From Aaosphaeria pasadenensis (taxonomy: Eukaryota > Ascomycota > Dothideomycetes > Pleosporales): a stretch of 64,000 bases of DNA. Numbering within the stretch: the first letter of the stretch is position 1; the number at the start of each line of letters is the position of its first letter. The notes beneath the pieces are model-generated. The model saw nothing but the letters and a program-made list of their open reading frames with translations. It searched no databases and had not been told where the DNA came from. The DNA lies in NCBI GenBank assembly GCA_022813625.1, contig JAKLMB010000043.1:186001-250000 (forward strand), given 5' to 3'. This document shows, piece by piece, positions 57,879 to 64,000 of this stretch. Both the position numbers and the translations under genes were made by a program.

Positions 57879-60138
57879 TCATACAAGGTAAAAGTCTCGG
57901 CTGGGCGACGACTCTTCGTTCCATTGCGAGCGCCATATAATTCCCATTCCTACGCGACGAAATGTTTGTTCCCTGTCCGATACCGGTTGTAGTAGGAGAG
58001 CCCAGTAATACTCGGAATGTTTGGCGTACTTTTGAATCATTTGCTATTAAAACGACGGTCATCATTAAAGTTCCTGTACATTGAAGATTAACCTACCCAA
58101 TCTGTTAAACCGTCTTCATTTCGTTTGGCTTGTGAGGATCCTTCGGGTGGTGTAATAGTGAGCTCGAATTTAGCTGGTCCATGCCCAGGGCTAGGAATAA
58201 ACTCTTCATATTCCGGATGTAAACTATCTGTAATATTTCGCCTCGAAGCTTGAACCGGAGCGAAGCACAAATCGTCAAGACCATTGTCCTCATCCAGCTG
58301 GACGGCCCCTATCAGGTGAGATTTTGACTCATTGGCCCAAAGAAAACGCATTGGGTGGACAGACGAATTGCCCGCGATAAATCCGGATTCCGGGCCACCG
58401 TAAGTTGCGGAATAATCTATTTCGTCTTCTAGAAGATTGTTGTCAGAAATGAAGCACTTATCCGTTCTTGCGTGAAGCGTGAGCATCGTCGCGTCAATTA
58501 TTCTGATAAACTGCATGGTCAATCGCCCCTTTTTGACATCTGTCGGAGGCCTTAGTTTGAGATGTGGGAAGGATTTACTTCCTGGATGTCTTGCCCATGT
58601 CCATGACGGAAGATTCTCTATACCTTTCATCCCCATTTCGAGATGCGATTTCCGCCATAACAATTGCATGGGCAAGTCAGCAGTCCATAGTCCCAACTCA
58701 TAGCTATCCTGACGGGTTTTAGAGAGCTCATTGGCATAGCCCGAGAGCGCAATTAGACGATCGCTTTCGTAAGTGAGTTCGCATTTGGTATATCTCTCAA
58801 TGCTGTACTCCCATGTAGAATAGTCCATCGTTATATAGTTCTGTTTTGGGTCACAATCACGCTGGTCTAGCGTTTGCTCTTTGCATTCCCAGGTGAGGTT
58901 ATTGACTAGGCAATTAACAGTGCGCCGTGAAAGACGTGACTCTTGAAATGCCTAGAGATCTATAAGCTTTATGTATGGATCATGAGTGTCTGTTTTGGTA
59001 GTTCTACGAACCCATGCTCGTCCACCAAGAGCGGAATCGTCCGGGCCGTGATGATCCACCCTTTGTTCGGGTTGGCCACGAAAGTAGACAAATCGTGACG
59101 GTTCGCCTTTTGGTGATGCTGTAACTGTATTGGGTCGAACCTTTCCCGGGAGAGGGAACTTCTCTAGCACATCAGCCTTCTCCTCGTCAACTAAGACTCG
59201 TTTGCCAATGGTGGACATGTCAAGGAAGCATCCTTCAGTCGAATCGCGAGCCCCACACGCGGCGATGCGGAACAGCGATCTTTCGTAAATAAGGCCCATG
59301 CGTTGCGATTCCTCTGCCCAATCCTCCGCACTGTCTTGGATGATGCATAGGCAATCTATCCAAAGGTATCTGGTGCCTAATGCTCGTGTGATTGAAATTG
59401 CTTCCCGAAAGGTTTTGGGTAATTCATGGTCGTATATACCGGCCGACAAACGTGTCTTACTGGCACTATCAAGACACATGGGCTTCTTTTCCGGAGGACC
59501 CCAGCAATGCGAGAGCGCACAATATGGCGATGAGATGTCATTTGTCTCTATGACTCGGACGCGATCGTTGGGCGAGTTGCCTACATCAAGAATTCGCTTG
59601 GCTGGAATGGTATCCGACTTCTCGTCAATGAGTGTCCCAGTCAATGACTTGCGACAGGTCTCGTGCTTCGAGAGGCAACGGTCCAGCCAATTTTCAATGC
59701 AATTCATAGTTTCTGCTCCACCTAGGCGATCTATAGGCTCTTGCGATGAGATACGTGTCCAATCATCATCTCCTTTGGCTGTTTGTATTCAGTAATTCCT
59801 GTCATATGTTACAACGAATACGTACCTGGGTCAACCCATATATCGATGTGGCAACTCGATGTATGGCCAGGACTATAGAATGCCTCCACCACGAGCACCG
59901 CTATCCGATTATCCCAGGTGGACTTCATAGAGAATGATATCATCATAATGTCCCTCCATGACCACCATGCCAATCGCCTCATTATTTCACAGAGGTCGCA
60001 AGTCAAGGCTGATAAGTTAATCTCGACGCCTTCCTTCGGGGAGTCCAACCACCGGTAGCTGTCGGACGACTTGTCAGCCTTGGTGCACAGCCAGTCAACA
60101 AGATCCTGGCAATCGTCGCATATCGGATTTGTGGACAT
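57879..60138 (-). CDS. HET-domain protein (heterokaryon incompatibility type)
   Basis: A 699-residue HET protein in four exons: 60138-59826, 59778-59012, 58951-58097, 58043-57879. The HET domain spans about residues 185-360 with the three usual blocks: SPYCALSHCWGPP; LPKTFREAISITRALGTRYL followed by WIDCLCIIQD; and the last block SALGGRAWAFQESRLSRRTV, which crosses the exon 2/3 junction. Before it, LDRCLSKHETC is the usual linker. The long C-terminal part (CELTYESDRLIALSGYANEL, LLWRKS, then GMGIIWRSQW in the last exon) matches the layout of most fungal HET-only proteins. HET domains trigger cell death on non-self contact in known systems. Many paralogues exist, so its own role is unknown. I see no NACHT or WD40 part. 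Confidence 0.9.
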
Positions 60139-60801
60139 ATTCGAGGTTTGTAGAATAGTAAATATAAGTGACCAGGAGATATGGAGCTGTGTCCACCCAG
60201 AGTCAGTCGTGATCGTGGTTGCTACGCGACACTCAGCTTGGTAAACCCGAAGGATTCGTTGTTGCTGTTGATGCCTGAAACACGTGGTATGGCAAGGACC
60301 AACTGAGGATTCATACATGCTGGCTGGTCACTGAGATTAATGAAATAGAGATTAATACTTTACTCTATTCTCTACTTACTTTGAGTATGCTGATCATGCA
60401 ACATCGAAAGAAGTCGAGCTAGTCATTGTGTCACAGTCGATCACGTGAGGCGCTTCAACTCCATCCTTGTAAAGTTATAATACGATCCACGTCTCTTAGT
60501 ATTTCCTACACGATATCAGTAATTAATACTTGAGAATATGTCTGAAGCTCGGAATGGCGGGGATGGAAGCTTTCGGAACAGCGCTGACGTAGCCTCATAT
60601 GCTCTAGTTGGTCAATACCGAAGTGGAAATCTCAAGGCATGAGGAAAGATTTCCAGTTTATAGTCGTAAACAAAACTCCAATTCATGATATATAGCGGTA
60701 TCCTCATATAGACTATGCACATGCTCCTACTATAGCAGGGGCGTTCTTCTGATCGTCATCATCATCATCACCACCACCAAAGGGTTCGTCTCGGTCAACC
60801 C
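60139..60801. other. Intergenic, promoter of HET gene
   Basis: It holds a CACGTG box at 60442-60447 about 300 bp before the HET start and a CATCAT/CCACCA microsatellite near 60756-60779. No gene is seen. Confidence 0.55.
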
Positions 60802-62185
60802 TTAGACGGGGAGAACAACCTTCATTCCCATGTACTCTCTTGTGTGCATCAACTTTCCGTCGATGATGGTCTGGTGGACACCGACGCGGTTGTGCTCGGT
60901 ATCGGTAGGGTCGGTCGCGGTGGCGATCTGGATCTCGCGCCACTCGCGGTTGGTGGGCGCCTTTGCGCCGGTGGATGTGCGCTTCTTGAACTCCTTGTAG
61001 ATGCCCTGCTCCTCGATGCAGCCCTCGCGCTTGATCAATGGGGAATCTAAGAATTCATGTTAGCTAGATTCCGGCTTGTGCGTCTTGTTTGGATAAGACT
61101 TACCATAAGCAGGCGACATGGGCATGTCACCAACGGAGCTGTTGAACAAAACCAGGGAAAGACGCTCCTGGTGCAATTGGTCGACAGGAGGCTTGAAGAC
61201 TCGGTGACGGGTAGCCTTGAAGTGACCACCGGAAACAATCTCCAAAGTGTCGCCGATGTTGATGACAAGCGCACCGGGCTTGTAGGGGACGTAGTACCAC
61301 TGCTCGTCGCGGCCCCAGATCTGGAGACACGAGATGGGCACGGAAAACAACTGAGTGGTCAGACCGAAGTCAGTGTGGCCGTGCATGCGTAGACCCTTTG
61401 ATGCCTCCTCGGTGGATTTTTGTACGGGTCGGAAAAGAGCGTGGCGGAAGTAGCCCTCGCCGGTAGGGCTTCCGTGGGACTGGACGTTGTCCCAGAGGTA
61501 GTCATCGGGCAACTCGAGAACGCGAGAGAAGAGAGTGAGGAGGCGGCGGTTGACGGACTTTGTGAGGTAGTTGCAGAACTCCTCAATCTCGTCCATGAAA
61601 GGCTGGAGGCACTTGGGGACACGGTTCTCAACGTCTTGCCAGTCAGGCTTGTACCAGTTAAACTGCTCAATGCCATCAGGTGGGCCACGGTGGCGCTGTA
61701 AAGGAACCAATGTTAGCGTTGCTCTCTGTTATGAAGTCCACATTGTATGCTTACCTTGAAACCGTAAGGGTGCTTGTAACCAGACCACACACCAGTCTCT
61801 GGGCTGAAAAGAAGACGCTCCTTGTCCTCTTCACTGATGTTGTGGTAAAGATATTGTGCGATGGCGAACTGTCTGTGCAACTATTACAGAAGAAATCATC
61901 AGTTCAATGTCCCTTTCAATGTAAACGCAGTCTGCTCACCTGCTCGAGGCTAATGCCGTAGTTCTCGAGGAAGAGGAAACCATCATCACGAATGGCTTGC
62001 TTAACAGTCTGAACAAGATTCTCGACAACTGCAGGATCTTCCGAATCCAACAAAGACAGATCAATGGACTTGAGCTGTGCAAAGTTGTGAGTCTCCTTGG
62101 TGACCGGCGGGGGGATCCATTCTGGCACGAAGGGCTTGCCAGGAAGGTCCGCAGCAGGAGGGTTGAATGGGGCGGCTGGTGCCAT
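60802..62185 (-). CDS. 2-oxoglutarate/Fe(II)-dependent dioxygenase (isopenicillin N synthase-like)
   Basis: A 402-residue oxygenase in four exons: 62185-61940, 61880-61755, 61695-61104, 61046-60802. The N-terminal DIOX_N region has the pattern AIRDDGFLFLENYGI. The iron ligands are His and Asp in MHGHTDFG (about 221 and 223) and His in KATRHRVFKPP (about 278). The 2-oxoglutarate-binding Arg and Ser are in QERLSLVLFNS (about 292-294). The NIGDTLEIVSGG strand is typical. Substrate is unknown; relatives act on amino acids, pyrimidines, gibberellins or secondary metabolites. There is no signal peptide. It is divergent to the RidA-type gene over a 721-bp shared upstream region with repeated GGAGGAG motifs. 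Confidence 0.9.
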
Positions 62186-62906
62186 GGTGATGTGTTTTGA
62201 AAGTCTAAAATGTATGTATAGGGTATAGTGAAGATATGTGAATGTGGTTGTAGTTATGAATGGAGAAGTGAAGAAGATCTGATAGCACAGATTCCGAGTT
62301 GTTATAAGACTTTACATGTAGGAGACAGAGACATCTACAACGCCTCTGAGAGTCGAGCTCCGCCGCGTGATGGTTCGACCATGGCATGTCTCCGTTACCC
62401 CAATGTCCGGGGGTCCTCGTTGCTCTGGCGCGTCGTCAACACTCTCGCGTGCCCCCGCGTATCCCCTGAGCAGCCGATCGATCTCAATCGGCTCCATATC
62501 GTTATCTTGGCCATTATGCAGGTTGCGTCCTCCGTGGCAAAACGATAACAATCGGAGGAGCAGACAATATCGGAGGAGCTGCATGATGGCGGAGTGGCTT
62601 GAGTTTTAGCGTGGGAGGAGCTCCTCCCTACCAATGTGGGTACCTGAGTTGCCCACCAGGACCCTGGAGCTCTATGTCCAATGGAGCTCACCATACCCAC
62701 CACATCCACCTTGGGACAATGGATTTTTTGAAATTTTTAGATTCCGATAATCATTGACGTAGTAGTTCCGGCGACGGAACTGGAGAGATAAGAAAGATGA
62801 CCTCGGCCCTTTCGTTGTTTTCCACATCCAGCACATTTCCTCCTTCAACACATCAAACACTCTTTCTACACAACTCCAACAAAACACCCACAAACCTTCC
62901 GCAACA
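62186..62906. promoter_or_regulatory. Shared upstream region of oxygenase and RidA genes
   Basis: The divergent arrangement allows joint control. CGGAGGAG occurs at 62553-62560 and 62571-62578, and a 16-bp palindrome with the same core lies at 62613-62628. A CATCACGCGG-type element lies near 62363 on the minus strand. No additional gene is seen. Confidence 0.45.
62613..62628. promoter_or_regulatory. Perfect 16-bp palindrome GGGAGGAGCTCCTCCC
   Basis: A perfect inverted repeat centred at 62620/62621. Its half-site GGAGGAG also occurs twice just upstream. It could be a site for a dimeric regulator of the divergent genes; this is inference. Confidence 0.4.
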
Positions 62907-63376
62907 ATGTCTCGTCAACTCATCTCCAGCGAGAAGTTCCCCCCCAAGCCTCACAACTGTAAGTGCAAAGAAATACCAACACTTTCAAAAAACCACCATG
63001 CTAACAAGTTCACCAGGCCCCGCAGTCAAGGTCCCCGGACTCGTCTTCTGCGCCGGACAAACCGCAACTGGCGAGATCAAGCAGGCCACCGTACGTACCC
63101 TACCCACGCAATACAAATCAACAAACACACACATTCTAACAAACACTCCAGCGCAAGGTCCTCCAGAACCTCAAGGAGGTCCTCGAGCTCTCCGGCTCCT
63201 CCCTCGAGCAGGTCGTCAAGTACAACGTCTACCTCGCCGACATGAAGGACTTCGCCGCCATGAACGAGGTCTACATCGACTTCCTCCCCCAGCCCATGCC
63301 TTCCCGATCTTGCCTCCAGGCCGTCGCTCCCGGTGAGGGAACCGTCATCGAGATTGAGTGCATTGCTCAGGTTTAA
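62907..63376 (+). CDS. RidA/YjgF/Mmf1-family 2-iminoacid deaminase
   Basis: A 116-residue protein in three exons: 62907-62958, 63017-63090, 63152-63376. RidA proteins hydrolyse reactive enamines and imines made by PLP enzymes. Motifs are VPGLVFCAGQTA, then TRKVLQNLKEVLELSGSSL, KYNVYLADMKDFAAMNEVY and PSRSCLQAV with the conserved Arg that binds the substrate carboxylate, ending EIECIAQV. Length is right for the family. There is no mitochondrial presequence, so the cytosolic (Hmf1-like) form is likely. Codons are biased to C-ending, suggesting high expression. Confidence 0.93.
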
Positions 63377-64000
63377 GCGATTGCCTCAGTGAACTAAGGG
63401 GGGATGGGGAATAAAACTGGCGCAAAGTTTATATTGTTGCTCACAAGATCGATTGGGTTACTTTGCCATTGCGATGGTTACCTGCATGGCTTTGGTTGGG
63501 AAAAGGGTCATTTTATGAAGGGAATGATTGGGCACTGTTCCGCGAGGCGCGGTACGCTTTAGAAATGTTTACATGAAAGAAAAACCTTTAGAGATATCAA
63601 TGAACCATTTACACAAACCAACAATTTTGAACTTGACATTATTCTTCCCGTGATTCTCATTCGTCTGTGTACATGGAGGACTTTTGTTATGGCAGTTCAC
63701 TTAAGAGAAGAAACGGAATTTACTTTGTTCGTTGCAAGATTGTGCTCAGACAGTGACTTAGAGGCATAGCAATGATTGAACAACTTGATGAAGTTAAGCA
63801 ACGGAAAACAAATAGGAATGATAATCTCAGCATTAAGCTGATCAGTACTTTACTGTAATGCGAGCAAATACACTATATCTTCCAGGATTAAGCATGCACA
63901 TTGGTGAAATTAACAAAGTTAGCACCTATGCACTGACATACTAGCACGTTAAAAGAAAGGAGGTAACAGTCACCACAACAGTGAACGAACGAGACAAGTT
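63377..64000. other. 3' flank to window end
   Basis: No gene, repeat or RNA is supported in this stretch. Confidence 0.55.

Overview
The window looks like chromosomal DNA of a filamentous ascomycete (Pezizomycotina). Nearly every gene is interrupted by 45-110 nt GT-AG introns, genes lie on both strands without operons, and the gene families are typical of that group: Zn2Cys6 regulator, HET-domain protein, NACHT-ankyrin STAND protein, DUF6594-type membrane protein, PepC-type subtilisin and Cyb2-type lactate dehydrogenase. I cannot name the species. All gene models were spliced by hand and keep frame and phase throughout, but no database or RNA data were available.

Layout. 1-13.2 kb: a Zn2Cys6 regulator cut by the left edge, four BTB/POZ genes in two tandem pairs (2.5-4.7 and 10.6-13.2 kb), a crotonase and a secreted carboxylesterase. 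13.9-29.1 kb: a MARVEL-like membrane protein, a secreted aspartic protease, a small unknown protein, a DUF6594-type membrane protein and a very large PH-BEACH-WD40 gene (about 2,631 residues). 31.0-38.6 kb: a 13-exon NLR-like gene (about 1,877 residues), divergent from a two-TM protein gene. 40.6-44.9 kb: vacuolar subtilisin and an unknown 481-residue protein. 46.2-52.0 kb: a urea-carboxylase-like gene with a broken biotin carboxylase part, then a flavocytochrome b2 lactate dehydrogenase. 54.3-60.1 kb: a six-exon predicted secreted protein, a GDSL esterase and a HET-domain gene. 60.8-63.4 kb: a 2-oxoglutarate/Fe(II) oxygenase divergent from a RidA-type deaminase.

Themes. The NACHT-ankyrin gene and the HET gene belong to families used in fungal self/non-self recognition. 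The NLR gene is the most unusual item: it joins two alpha/beta-hydrolase modules ahead of one NACHT and a long ankyrin array, and the serine nucleophile is replaced in both hydrolase modules (by Cys and by Gly). Other unusual items are the urea-carboxylase-like pseudoenzyme, the small secreted protein with dibasic sites and only phase-0 introns, and the Cys/His-rich inserts in one BTB pair. Metabolic genes (lactate dehydrogenase, crotonase, RidA, oxygenase) and secreted or vacuolar hydrolases make up the rest.
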